A stretch of DNA of 64,000 bases from Sphaerobacter thermophilus DSM 20745 (GTDB taxonomy: Bacteria; Chloroflexota; Chloroflexia; Thermomicrobiales; Thermomicrobiaceae): contig NC_013524.1 of assembly GCF_000024985.1 (NCBI RefSeq), forward strand, positions 1,116,001 through 1,180,000, given 5' to 3'. Each line of letters starts with the position of its first letter. The first letter of the stretch is position 1. This document shows, piece after piece, positions 8,294-17,021 of the stretch. A program made the position numbers and the translations under genes. Under the pieces are notes generated by a model. It had not been told where the DNA came from. It did no database searches and saw only the letters and a list, made by a program, of their open reading frames with translations.

Positions 8294-9264
8294 GTTCCCC
8301 ACCCCTCGTCGGCATCCAGCAGGTCGAGCGCGCGCAGCCGCTCGGCGTAGGCCGCCAGCGTGCGGTGCCCGTGACCGTCGAAGTGGCCCTTGCACCAGTC
8401 GGCCGAGAACGCCGCCTCCCCACCCGGCCCGTGCACCTGGCTCAACCGCCGGATCTTCCGCTCCCGCTCCCAGCGCTCCAGTCGCTCCCCAGCCGGCGAG
8501 CGCAACGGAGCTTCGGCCAGCGCGCGGGCGACTGGGTGGACCGGGACGTCGGTCGTCACCAGGGAGGGCGGCCCCTCGGCGTTGGGCAGGAAGCGCGCGG
8601 TCCAGTCGTTGAGCCGTCGCAGGCGCGTGTAGATCTCCAGTCCGCTGAGCGGCACCATCTGGGTCATCTCATGTGCCGTGTAGAGGTTCCGCTCCTGCAG
8701 CACCAGGGCGTGCTCGGAGAGGAGATAGTTGGGGCAGATGATGTCGCCCCCATGGCGGGCGAGGCGGACGATGCCGATGATGAGCGCGCGGCAGAGCCAG
8801 AGGCGCCCCGGCTCGGTGACGATCAGGTAGTCGATGTCCGCGCCGTCGTCGACGCTGTCCATCGCCAGCTCGCCGGTGATCCCGACCATGCGCACGAAGG
8901 GGAGCCGGGCGATGGCGCGCCCGTAACGCACGGCGCGCGGCCAGACGCGTGCGGCCAGCGCTGCTCGGCGACGGCGCGTCGCGACGATTCCCTCCCGACC
9001 CCGGAGCATGAAGTAGCCGTCGTAGGTGGCGATCGCCGCCGGACGGTTCGCCGGGTCACGCAGGAGCGCGTTCACCTCTGCGGGCGTTGCCGCCACGCCG
9101 ACCAGATACCGGTGCACCTCGGCGGCGGTCAGCGGGTAGTCGAAGACATCGCCGTACGCCACCGCCCGCACGGTTGCGCGCGCCAGTGCGTCGCGATCGA
9201 CGGTCGACGCAGGCGCGTCCGCGGGCTGTGGAGCCGCGTATGCTGTCTTCGGGATCGCCGCCAT
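8290..9264 (-). CDS. nucleotidyltransferase-fold protein with N-terminal winged-helix-like segment
   Basis: A 324-residue protein. Residues 28-85 (AVAYGDVFDYPLTAAEVHRY) look like a helix-turn-helix module found at the front of some nucleotidyltransferase-like proteins. MVGITGELAMDSVDDGADIDYLIVTE then matches the G-S-x..D-x-D active site of the polymerase-beta-type nucleotidyltransferase fold, with an unusually long stretch between the Gly and the DxD. It is the first gene of the radical SAM operon; its GTGA overlap with the next gene shows coupling. ATG at 9264 has GAGAGG just upstream. Its role (nucleotidyl or sugar transfer to the pathway product, or regulation) is not determinable here. 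Confidence 0.7.
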   Translation of the reverse strand: MAAIPKTAYAAPQPADAPASTVDRDALARATVRAVAYGDVFDYPLTAAEVHRYLVGVAATPAEVNALLRDPANRPAAIATYDGYFMLRGREGIVATRRRRAALAARVWPRAVRYGRAIARLPFVRMVGITGELAMDSVDDGADIDYLIVTEPGRLWLCRALIIGIVRLARHGGDIICPNYLLSEHALVLQERNLYTAHEMTQMVPLSGLEIYTRLRRLNDWTARFLPNAEGPPSLVTTDVPVHPVARALAEAPLRSPAGERLERWERERKIRRLSQVHGPGGEAAFSADWCKGHFDGHGHRTLAAYAERLRALDLLDADEGWGT

Positions 9265-9845
9265 GCGCCTCTCCCGCCCCTACCCGATGAACCCGCATCG
9301 GTGTCAGTACGAGGAAGCGGGACGATTGGATTGTTTGGGGAGGGATAAATGCGCGGAAATGCCTGCGAAGCTGTCCTGATAGGGCTGCTAGGGCGCATGT
9401 CCATCTCAGGGGGTTCGGTCGCTACCCATCAAGTGTGGGCGCGTGTGCGTGCCTGGGTCTCGCCGGTATTCCGGCCGCCCTGTCTCCAACCCGCCACCAT
9501 GGACTCGTGGGGCTGCGACCCCCTCCGAGACGAGTGGTACAAGGATCCCCGCGCCGAGCGGAGGAACGCGTGAGTGCTGTCCCCCAGCCGGCTGATGGAG
9601 TTTGACGAAAGACGGTGGTACATGGGCCGGTCACCGTCGTTCGATCGCTGTCATCCTGAGCAGAGTGGAGTGCGTCGTCCAGCCGTCCCAGGCGCAGCGA
9701 AGGGATCCTTCGCTGCGTGGCCGGTTCCACTCGCCTGCCGATGGGACCGAACTATGGGGGTGGGGCGTGTAAACCAACTGGCTCCGCTGGTGCTTCCCCG
9801 CGGTGGACCGCCTGAATGACATGGAGAACGCTCGGGCGCGGCGCG
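9265..9845. other. 581-base intergenic region with a perfect hairpin
   Basis: No gene with a supported start is seen. It holds the upstream region of the radical SAM operon and a perfect inverted repeat at 9693-9717: eleven paired bases CGCAGCGAAGG, a GAT loop and the complement. The hairpin sits after GTCATCCTGAGC-type sequence, which recurs in intergenic DNA of several bacterial groups. No T-run follows on either strand, so a terminator role is doubtful. Confidence 0.4.
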
Positions 9846-10133
9846 TCAGCAAGACAGCCGAGAGAGGTGGCAGTAGATGTCGCGGCGGTGCCCGATGAGG
9901 ATGACGAGGATCAAGAGCCGCTCGTCCCTGACCTGATAGACGACACGGTAGTCTCCTACCCGAATGCGATACAGGTCGTCACCGCCAGTGATCTTCTCGC
10001 AGCCCTGCGGACGTGGATCGGTCGCGAGGTTATCGATACGCCGCGCGATCCGCGCCTGCATTGCCTTGGGCAGCGACGCAAGCTGCCGTACTGCCTGCGG
10101 TGTGAAGTCAATCGCGTACTGTGTGCGGAGCAG
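9846..10133 (-). CDS. RelE/ParE-type toxin, unusual start
   Basis: The reading frame gives IDFTPQAVRQLASLPKAMQ, then YRIRVGDYRVVYQVRDERL and ILIGHRRDIY, the classic RelE order of helix, strand and conserved Arg/His. Such toxins cleave mRNA on the ribosome. ATG at 10061 would remove the first helix, so the real start should be upstream. Between the antitoxin stop (TAG, 10137-10139) and IDFTPQ, however, there is no ATG, GTG or TTG. CTG at 10131-10133 is the best candidate and is used here. The frame is the same as the antitoxin's. Either a rare start codon is used, or the start has been lost and the gene is decaying. Confidence 0.7.
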   Translation of the reverse strand: MLRTQYAIDFTPQAVRQLASLPKAMQARIARRIDNLATDPRPQGCEKITGGDDLYRIRVGDYRVVYQVRDERLLILVILIGHRRDIYCHLSRLSC

Positions 10134-10136
10134 GCG

Positions 10137-10397
10137 CTAATCGTCGAGTCCGAGCTCAACCCGCAGGCGCTCCCAGGGGATCGTGCCGTCTCGTTCGGCT
10201 TCTTCCAGCGCGGCGCGCACGGCTTCCAAGTCGACCCGATCCTCCAATGCCTGGAGCAGTTCAGCATCCTCGATCGGGACGATGGCAGCGATCGCCTTCC
10301 CCCGACGTGTGAGCGTGATGCGCTCCTTTCCGTAGGCGGCGCGGTTGACGATCTCTGCGAACTCGTTGCGCGCTTCAACCGTTGTTACCGTCGTCAT
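10137..10397 (-). CDS. Phd/YefM-family antitoxin
   Basis: An 86-residue protein beginning TTVTTVEARNEFAEIVNRA and continuing KERITLTRRGKAIAAIVPIED, the standard DNA-binding N-terminus of Phd/YefM antitoxins. An acidic C-terminal tail (residues 55-86) wraps the toxin in characterised members. ATG at 10397 has GGAGA upstream and is preferred to an in-frame start eleven codons earlier. It precedes the RelE-like toxin gene; pairs like this normally repress their own promoter. Confidence 0.88.
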   Translation of the reverse strand: MTTVTTVEARNEFAEIVNRAAYGKERITLTRRGKAIAAIVPIEDAELLQALEDRVDLEAVRAALEEAERDGTIPWERLRVELGLDD

Positions 10398-10496
10398 GGC
10401 TCGTCTCCCTGTCTGTCGGAACCGGCTCAAATGTACAGTACCGACATTGCGGCGTAAAGCTCCATGGGGAGTCCAATAGATCCTCCGGGGCTCTCG

Positions 10497-10865
10497 TTAC
10501 ACAGAAGTGTTGTCGTCGTCTTCGGGGAAGTCAGTGTGCAGAATGGCCAGCACAGCGTCCCTGAGTGCAGGCACGTCGCGTGTAGCGGTATGCCACACGA
10601 TGGACCAGTCAACAGCGAAATAGGCGTGGACGACGATGTTCCGGAACCCAACGATGTCAGCCTAGGGCACGTGCGGATGCCGAGCCTGGAGGTCAGCCGG
10701 AAGTCGGGCAGCCGCTTCGCCGATAACCGTGAGCTTGTAGAGGACGGCACTGCGGAGCAGGTCGTCACTCGCGAAACGATCCTGGCTCGTTCCAGCGAGG
10801 AACCGGGCGATAGCCTCCGCCGCCTGCACGATATCCAACAAGTACAACCGCTCAGGCCGCGGCAT
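10497..10865 (-). pseudogene. HepT-type HEPN toxin interrupted by an in-frame TAG
   Basis: From ATG 10865 the frame reads LYLLDIVQAAEAIARFLAG and AVLYKLTVIGEAAARLP, the start of the HepT/DUF86 HEPN family, and stops at TAG (10662-10664) after 67 residues. The same frame continues for 54 more codons to TAA at 10497 and encodes the rest of the family: ADIVGFRNIVVHAYFAVDW, containing the RNase motif R-x4-H. At the stop, family members usually have tryptophan, so a single TGG to TAG change explains it. The truncated product would lack the catalytic site. The antitoxin gene upstream is intact. Confidence 0.8.
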
Positions 10866-11229
10866 AGACGACCTCAGCTTGGGCGAGCACTTCCTGGCGG
10901 ATCGCCTCTTTCAGCCCGGCTTTCGGCACGACGTCGACCTGGCGGCCGACAAGGGCGCTGAGTTCCCGCTGGAGACGGCTCAGTTCGATCAGTCCGATCG
11001 GGGCACCGGGCGCGAATTCGACCAGCACGTCGAGATCGCTTTCCGCGCCGAAGTCATCGCGTAGGGCCGAGCCAAAGACGGCGAGTTCTCGCACGTGGTA
11101 GCGCTGGCAGATGTCTGCCAGGGCACCTGCTGGGACCGAGAGCGCAGGTCCAAGTCTCACGCGCTCTCCCTTGCTCCCTGCTGGCCTGTCCTGCTGCGTC
11201 ACTTCAGGTGTCTCCCACGTTCGTGCCAA
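10852..11229 (-). CDS. MntA-type nucleotidyltransferase antitoxin
   Basis: A 125-residue protein with the minimal nucleotidyltransferase motif FGSALRDDFGAESDLDVLVEF (G-S-x10..D-x-D) at about residues 52-72. It overlaps the hepT gene by 14 bases, the usual arrangement of HepT/MntA modules, in which MntA AMPylates the HEPN toxin to neutralise it. The first 30 residues are poorly conserved in type, so the true start may lie downstream of 11229, nearer LSVPAGALADIC. Confidence 0.85.
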   Translation of the reverse strand: MARTWETPEVTQQDRPAGSKGERVRLGPALSVPAGALADICQRYHVRELAVFGSALRDDFGAESDLDVLVEFAPGAPIGLIELSRLQRELSALVGRQVDVVPKAGLKEAIRQEVLAQAEVVYAAA

Positions 11230-11298
11230 TGTCGGGCGTCGTCCGCCCGCGGCGCGGATTGGCTCGATATCCGCATTGTACCGTCAGGTCGCGTCGCC

Positions 11299-13185
11299 CT
11301 ACTCGGCTGCGGGGACTTCCTCGTCCAGGAGAACACCGCCGTTCAGCGTGGCGGGAGCGTCGTCAGTAACGAACTGGGCGCGGTAGAGGGAGGCGTAGAG
11401 CCCGTCGCGGGCGAGGAGTTCCTGGTGGGTGCCGCGCTCGACGATGCGCCCCTGATCGACCACCAGGATCTGGTCGGCCGCGAGCACGGTGCTCAGCCGG
11501 TGGGCGATGGCGATGGTGGTCCGCCCGCGCATGAGCGGCTGGAGAGCGGCCTGGATCAGCCGCTCCGAGTGGGTGTCGAGGGCCGATGTCGCCTCGTCCA
11601 GGATCAGGATGCGCGGGTTCTTCAGGATGACGCGAGCCAGCGCAAGGCGCTGCTTTTCCCCGCCAGAGAGCTTGTAGCCCCGCTCGCCGACGACTGTGTC
11701 GTAGCCGTCGGGGAGCTCCATGATCCGGTCGTGGATAGCCGCGGCACGCGCGGCTGCCTCGATCTCCTCCTGCGTCGCGTCCGGCTTGCCGTACAAGAGG
11801 TTCTCACGGACGGTGGCGTGGAAGAGATAGGTCTCCTGGGTGACGAAGCCGATGATCCGGCCCAGGCTCTCCAGCGTCACGTCGCGCACATCGTGCCCGT
11901 CGATCCGCACTGCGCCCGAGGTGACGTCGTAGAGCCGTGGGAGCAGGTAGGTGATGGTCGTCTTCCCGGCACCACTCGGCCCGACCAGCGCGACGAGCTG
12001 CCCCGGCTCGATGGTGAAGGTGACGTCATTCAGGGCCAGCGGCCGCTCGGTGGCGCCGTCGCTCCCGGGCGGGGCGGAGTCGTAGCGGAAGCTGACGTGG
12101 TCGTACTCGACGCGGCCGCGCACGCGGTCGGGATCGAGCGCCAGGGCGCCGGGCCGGTCGGTGATCTCGGGCTGGAGGTCCAGATACTCGAAGATGCGGT
12201 CGAACAGCGCCAGGGCCCCCTGCACGTCGACGTGGACGTTCAGGAGTTGCCCCAGCGGGAAGAAGAGCCGGCTCTGGAGTGTGGTGAAGGCCACGATGCT
12301 ACCGATCGTCAGCTCCGTGTCGCCGCCGATGATGGACCGCCCGGCGACCCAGTAGACCAGCCCTGGGGTGATCGAGAAGAAGACGTTGATGACCATGAAG
12401 AACCAGCGGCCGATCATCTGCTGGCGGATCTGCAACCCGGCCAGCCGCTCGTTCTCGGTGGCAAACCGCTCGGTCGCCTCGCGTTGTCGCCCGAACGTCT
12501 TGGTGAGGAGCACGCCGGAGACGGAAAGCGTCTCCTGGGTGATCGCGGTCAGGTCGGCCAGGCTACGCTGGGTGGAGGTCGAGAGCTCACGCCGCAGCGC
12601 GCCGACCCGGCGGGTGACGACGAGGAAGATCGGGGCGAGCGCCAGTGACAGCAGCGTGAGCTGCACGTCGATGGCGGCCATGAGCACGATCGTGCTGCCC
12701 ACGGTGGCAATGTTGCTGACAATCGTCGCGGCGGTGGAGGTGACCACCTGCTGGATGCCGCCGACGTCGTTGGCCAGGCGACTCTGGATCTCCCCGGTGC
12801 GGGTCGAGGTGAAGAAGCGCAGCGGCATGCGTTGCAGGTGGGCGTAGAGCGCGTTGCGCAGGTCGCGCATCACCCGCTGGCCGACCACGTTGCTCAGGTA
12901 GCTCTGCCCGACGCCGATCAGCCCGGAGATGATCGGCACGACGATCATCAGCCCGACGAAGAGGTTCAGGAGCGCCATGTCCCGTTGGGGGATGGCGGTG
13001 TCGATGATCAGCTTGAGCAGGTAGGGGTTGATCAGGCCAAGGCCGGAGGTGATCAGGATAGCGACCAGGACGAGGGCGATCTGCTGCCAGTAGGGCCGGA
13101 AGAAGGCGACCACCCGCCGGAAGGTGCCCGGCCGAGCTGTCTGCTCAGGTTTGTCAAACTGGCCCATCAATCGCCCACGGTGCAT
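11299..13185 (-). CDS. ABC transporter, fused permease and ATPase (exporter type)
   Basis: A 628-residue half-transporter. Residues 1-310 carry six membrane helices (IALVLVAILITSGLGLINPY and following). The ATPase domain has Walker A GPSGAGKTT, Q-loop FVTQETYLF, signature LSGGEKQR, Walker B ILILDEATSALD and the switch histidine in IAIAHRLS. It would act as a homodimer exporting lipid, peptide or drug-like substrates. ATG 13185 is favoured because AGGAGG lies four bases before it; an in-frame ATG upstream lacks this. No adjacent partner gene indicates the substrate. Confidence 0.92.
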   Translation of the reverse strand: MHRGRLMGQFDKPEQTARPGTFRRVVAFFRPYWQQIALVLVAILITSGLGLINPYLLKLIIDTAIPQRDMALLNLFVGLMIVVPIISGLIGVGQSYLSNVVGQRVMRDLRNALYAHLQRMPLRFFTSTRTGEIQSRLANDVGGIQQVVTSTAATIVSNIATVGSTIVLMAAIDVQLTLLSLALAPIFLVVTRRVGALRRELSTSTQRSLADLTAITQETLSVSGVLLTKTFGRQREATERFATENERLAGLQIRQQMIGRWFFMVINVFFSITPGLVYWVAGRSIIGGDTELTIGSIVAFTTLQSRLFFPLGQLLNVHVDVQGALALFDRIFEYLDLQPEITDRPGALALDPDRVRGRVEYDHVSFRYDSAPPGSDGATERPLALNDVTFTIEPGQLVALVGPSGAGKTTITYLLPRLYDVTSGAVRIDGHDVRDVTLESLGRIIGFVTQETYLFHATVRENLLYGKPDATQEEIEAAARAAAIHDRIMELPDGYDTVVGERGYKLSGGEKQRLALARVILKNPRILILDEATSALDTHSERLIQAALQPLMRGRTTIAIAHRLSTVLAADQILVVDQGRIVERGTHQELLARDGLYASLYRAQFVTDDAPATLNGGVLLDEEVPAAE

Positions 13186-13303
13186 CGGCCCTCCTCTGTG
13201 CGCCTCCACGGCGCAGCAAGCCTACCACTGGGTCTCCGTGACGAAACCCGGTCGTTCGGGTAGGTGCAGCCCTGCCCGTCCGGATCGGGCAGCGGCGGAG
13301 ACG

Positions 13304-14350
13304 TCACGTCCGTGCGGGGGCGGGGGCGCTCACCACGTTCTGGGGGTTGCCGTCGAGGAATGCGTTGATGTTCTCGATGGTCACGTCCATGATGCGGTGC
13401 ACCGCCTCGGTGCTGTAGAACGCGATGTGCGGCGTGATGACTACGTTCTCTCGGCGGGCCAGGAGGTGCTGGCGTAGCACTGCCCGCAGCTTGTCCTCCA
13501 CCGCCGGCTGGGTCAGGAGTTGCGACTCCTCCTGGATCAACTCTTCCCCCTCGAGCACGTCGAGCCCGGCGCCGGCGAGGATCCCCTCATCCAGCGCCCA
13601 CATCAGCGACTCGGTGTCGACAAGGCCACCGCGGGCCGTGTTGATCAGCAGCGAGCCGCGCTTCATGCGGGCAAAGGTCTCACGGTTCATCAGGTGGTGC
13701 GTCGCCGGGAGGTAGGGGACGTGCAGGCTCGCGATGTCGGATACCTGGAGCAGCTCGTCCAGCGGGACGTAGCGGAAGCCAAGCACCTCGGGCAGGATGC
13801 GGCTTGGACGCAGGTCGTGGGCGACGACCTCCATGCCGAATCCCTTGGCGATCCGGATGACGTGGAGGCCGATACTGCCCGTGCCGATCACGCCGAGGGT
13901 CTTGCCCTTCAGGTCGAATCCCTCCAGACCCGCCAGCGAGAAGTCGCCGCGCTGGGTGCGGACGTAGGCGCGGTGGATGTTGCGCGATAGCGCCAGGATG
14001 AGCCCGAAGGTGTGCTCGGCGACGGTGTTCTCGCCATAGTAGGGGACGTTCGTCACGACGACGCCGCGCTCGGCGCAGGCTGCCAGGTCGATATGGTCGT
14101 AGCCGGTCGAGCGGGTGGCGATGAGGCGCAACCGGGGCAGGCGCTCCAGTGTTGGGCGGTCGAGCCGTGAGTGGATGAAGACGGACACGATCTCAGCCTC
14201 GGCCGCAAGGTGGGTGCTGTCCTCGTCCAGCGGCTCGCTGTGGAAGACCGGGGCCAGTGGCCCCAGCGCCTCGCCGAAGTACGCCTGCTCGCGCGAGTCC
14301 GTCTCGAAGAAGACTACGCGCCCCGCTGTACCGCCCGCCCGATCGCTCAT
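13304..14350 (-). CDS. D-isomer-specific 2-hydroxyacid dehydrogenase
   Basis: A 348-residue NAD-dependent enzyme. The Rossmann motif is LGVIGTGSIGLHVIRIAKGFG; the catalytic residues appear in order as Arg in NTARGGLVD, Glu in the DVLEGEE region and His in ITPHIAFYS. TRSTGYDHIDLAAC and NVPYYGENTVAEHTFGLILAL are hallmarks of the D-lactate dehydrogenase branch. It likely interconverts a 2-keto acid and a D-2-hydroxy acid in the cytoplasm. ATG 14350 follows GGAGG by about ten bases. Confidence 0.9.
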   Translation of the reverse strand: MSDRAGGTAGRVVFFETDSREQAYFGEALGPLAPVFHSEPLDEDSTHLAAEAEIVSVFIHSRLDRPTLERLPRLRLIATRSTGYDHIDLAACAERGVVVTNVPYYGENTVAEHTFGLILALSRNIHRAYVRTQRGDFSLAGLEGFDLKGKTLGVIGTGSIGLHVIRIAKGFGMEVVAHDLRPSRILPEVLGFRYVPLDELLQVSDIASLHVPYLPATHHLMNRETFARMKRGSLLINTARGGLVDTESLMWALDEGILAGAGLDVLEGEELIQEESQLLTQPAVEDKLRAVLRQHLLARRENVVITPHIAFYSTEAVHRIMDVTIENINAFLDGNPQNVVSAPAPART

Positions 14351-14504
14351 ACCGCCGCTCCCTCCGAGGCCCGTTCGCCACATCTGCTGCGGGGTGAGGC
14401 TGCAACCCGTGTGCCAGGCGGGAAGCGAGCGCCCGCACTCCGGTTGGGCGATGACCGGGGGTGCGGGCGCAGGCTCTCTCGGCGTTCTGGCAGAGTGCTC
14501 GGCG

Positions 14505-15314
14505 TCACGAGCGCTGATGCTTGAGGAGCACGCGCGGGATTTGCGCGATCAGGGCGCTGGCATCACCGCCCACGAACGATTGCGAGAGCTGATCCGAGAA
14601 CCCCTGGGTCAGCGCCACGACGATCACCGGGCCGGATTCAAAGAAGATCACTCCCGCGTCGTGCCGCACCCCGGACAGCTCGCCGGTCTTGTGGGCGACG
14701 CGCATGTCGTCCGGGAGATAGAGCGGCAGGCGGTCGCGTACTTGCTGGCGCGCCATGATATCGAGCGCGAGGTCGCACGCCTCCGGCGTCAAGATCTGCC
14801 GGGTCGCTATCAGGCGGAGCAGGCGCGCGACGTCTGCCGGGGTAGTGAAGTTCTCGAGGCCGCGATCGCGCGCCTCATAGTCCATCATCTTCCGCTGTAG
14901 CTGCGTGCCCGTCAGCCCGAGCGACGCGATCGTACGGTTGATCGACTCCACGCCGAGCACGTCGATGCAGAGATTCGTCGCCGTGTTGTCGCTGACGATG
15001 ATCATGAGCGTCAGCAGATCGAGCAGCGAGATCGACGTGACGCTGGTGAGTTCCTTGAGGATGCCGAAGCCACCGACCTTGGCGTCGTCCGGCACCGGCA
15101 CCATCTGATCGAGACGGACTGTCCCTTCCTCTGCCTGACGGAGTCCCTCGACCAGGATGGGGATCTTGATGATGCTCGCGGCCAGGAACTGTGTCTCCGG
15201 CGACCACTCCAGCCGCTCGCCCGTCGTGAGGTCTTCGATCACGAGTCCGACGGTACCGGGCGCACGCCGGATCAGGTCGTCAAGCTCGGTCCGCGCTGCG
15301 GTCAGGTTCACCAC
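14505..15314 (-). CDS. class A beta-lactamase-like serine hydrolase
   Basis: About 269 residues with all three active-site elements of the penicillin-recognising fold: S-x-x-K in AASIIKIPI, S-D-N in IVSDNTATN and K-T-G in AHKTGELSGVRHDAG. No signal peptide is visible, so it may act in the cytoplasm, or a longer start could be used. GTG codons at 15314 and 15311 have GGGAGG five to eight bases upstream and are preferred to the TTG at 15332. The gene starts only about 20 bases after the permease gene, suggesting one transcript. It may hydrolyse a beta-lactam or a D-amino acid peptide. Confidence 0.88.
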   Translation of the reverse strand: MVNLTAARTELDDLIRRAPGTVGLVIEDLTTGERLEWSPETQFLAASIIKIPILVEGLRQAEEGTVRLDQMVPVPDDAKVGGFGILKELTSVTSISLLDLLTLMIIVSDNTATNLCIDVLGVESINRTIASLGLTGTQLQRKMMDYEARDRGLENFTTPADVARLLRLIATRQILTPEACDLALDIMARQQVRDRLPLYLPDDMRVAHKTGELSGVRHDAGVIFFESGPVIVVALTQGFSDQLSQSFVGGDASALIAQIPRVLLKHQRS

Positions 15315-15333
15315 CGGGGCCTCCCAGTTCAAC

Positions 15334-16749
15334 CTAGATCAGGATCCACAAGAGGATCACGAACAGGACCAGGTTCGCGGCCAAGATCGCCCAGCCGTTG
15401 TACAGCATCGAGCGCAGGTCACGGGATCGCGCCAGACCCATCTGCCCGATCATGTCGGCGTTGGGGAACGGCCCGAACCAGTCGATCTGCGAGGCGCCGA
15501 GGAGGACCAGCACCCACGCGAGCGCCGGGATCCCAAGCGCCTCCGCGGTCGGCCCGAAGACTTCATTCATCAACACGACCTGGGCAACGGCGGCCCCGGC
15601 GACACCGAGCCACCCGATCAGGAGCGCGACCAGAGCGAAGCCGTAGCCGCCGATCTCAGCGAGGATCGGCTCCCCTGCGTCCAGCAGCGCCTCGTAGGCT
15701 TGCATCTGCCCGACCAGCTCGATCAGCGGGTTGAAGAGCCAGAAGAGCAGGAACAGCCAGACCAGGCCGGACGCTCCGCGATAGATCGCCTGCAGGATTC
15801 CCTCGAGGCTCATGCCTCCCGCCAGCCCGGTGGTGAACGAGGTGACCAGCATGACGAGGATCGCGAAGGACGCCCCGGCCTCGGCCCGGATACCGTAGGC
15901 GACCATGACGGCGAGGGTCAGGACAAAGGCGATGGTGCCGCGGCGGGCTTGCTCGCCCAACGACTTCTGCTCCGCCGTGGCGAGCGCCTCTTCATCGTAG
16001 GCCTGCGACCCCTCGGTCCGGCGTTGGATCCACCGCGCCATGAAGAATCCCACGACCCAGGTGGTGATCGCCATCGGGAGTCCCGCCGCGGCGAGGTACG
16101 GCACGTAGTTCACGCCGGCGGTTTCGGTGAGGGTGACCACGGGCGGGGTGAAGGGACCGATGAAGAGCCCCGGCGCGCCACCCGAGTGGAGCATGATCGC
16201 CAGCGCCGCGGGGGTGAACCCGACAGCCGCCGCAATCGGGATCACGATCGGCGCCAGGATCGCGTTGGCACCCGCGAGAGTGCCCAGCGCGCCGACGAGA
16301 ATCGTCGACGTCAGCATGATGCCGAGCTGTACGCGCGTCCGCGTCCGCAGGCCGATCGTCTGGGTGATGAGGCGGACGAGGTACTCGGCAACTCCGGTCT
16401 CCCGCGTGACCTGCCCCAGCCCGCCGCCGAGGATGATGATCAGGCCGACGGTCACGATGAACGACCCGAGCGACTGTGCGAAGAGTCCGCTCAGGGCCAA
16501 CGGACCGGTTCCGGTCATGATCACGGCGGCGATCAGCGCACCGAGCGTCGCCAGGACGATGTCGAGCCCCAGCAGGGCGAGGATCGCGTAGAGCACGATG
16601 GGGACGAGGCCCCACACGCTCGGTGGTTCGACCGCGAGGTTGATGACGATCGCGGCGATGATCCCGATCACGAACGCAACGATACCGACTGTCTGGGTGA
16701 GGCCGCGGGCCTTCTCGGGCTCGGACGCCGGCAGTTCACGAGCAGTCAT
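15334..16749 (-). CDS. multi-spanning permease, ion transporter superfamily (NhaC/DcuC-like)
   Basis: A roughly 471-residue protein with about twelve hydrophobic segments, for example IVAFVIGIIAAIVINLAV, LSGLFAQSLGSFIVTVGLII and a last helix at the C-terminus. The two halves each have a GG/GA-rich re-entrant type region (LAGANAILAPIVIP; LGVAGAAVAQVVLMNEVFGP), typical of ion transporter superfamily carriers for organic anions or Na+/H+ exchange. Substrate assignment is open. It directly precedes the serine hydrolase gene, so it may import a substrate or product of that enzyme. ATG 16749 has AAGGCGAGG upstream; ATG 16770 is an alternative. Confidence 0.75.
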   Translation of the reverse strand: MTARELPASEPEKARGLTQTVGIVAFVIGIIAAIVINLAVEPPSVWGLVPIVLYAILALLGLDIVLATLGALIAAVIMTGTGPLALSGLFAQSLGSFIVTVGLIIILGGGLGQVTRETGVAEYLVRLITQTIGLRTRTRVQLGIMLTSTILVGALGTLAGANAILAPIVIPIAAAVGFTPAALAIMLHSGGAPGLFIGPFTPPVVTLTETAGVNYVPYLAAAGLPMAITTWVVGFFMARWIQRRTEGSQAYDEEALATAEQKSLGEQARRGTIAFVLTLAVMVAYGIRAEAGASFAILVMLVTSFTTGLAGGMSLEGILQAIYRGASGLVWLFLLFWLFNPLIELVGQMQAYEALLDAGEPILAEIGGYGFALVALLIGWLGVAGAAVAQVVLMNEVFGPTAEALGIPALAWVLVLLGASQIDWFGPFPNADMIGQMGLARSRDLRSMLYNGWAILAANLVLFVILLWILI

Positions 16750-16974
16750 CAGCCTCGCCTTCCACTCCATCCCGAAGCCACATCTCCGCGACGCGGCCGG
16801 GCTCTGTCATGTCCCGCAACCGAGCCGGGTGGCCGGCTACCACCTGCCGGCGCGTGCGCACCCCTAGCCCACTCCGCTGGGTCGACCGAACGTGCCCAGC
16901 GTTTCCCTACCGTACTGCACGGTTTCGTCTCAGGGAAGCAACTTGGATGACATTATGGTAGGCAGTGATGGAAT

Positions 16975-17000
16975 CCCCCGCCCCATCCGTGGGGCGGGGG
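16975..17000 (-). terminator. strong hairpin after tenA
   Basis: Ten G/C pairs (CCCCCGCCCC and its complement) around a six-base loop lie about 20 bases after the tenA stop. On the minus strand the hairpin is followed by ATTCC rather than a full T-run, so termination may be partial. Confidence 0.6.
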
Positions 17001-17021
17001 ACGGCGGGAGAGTCGTCGCAA

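Noticed and set aside
11095-12648. 517-codon plus-strand frame opposite the ABC exporter
   Set aside because: Antisense to a gene with all ABC motifs; no motif of its own.
15157-16950. 597-codon plus-strand frame opposite the serine hydrolase and permease
   Set aside because: Extreme Asp/Arg/His/Gln content and no family; antisense shadow of two recognisable genes.
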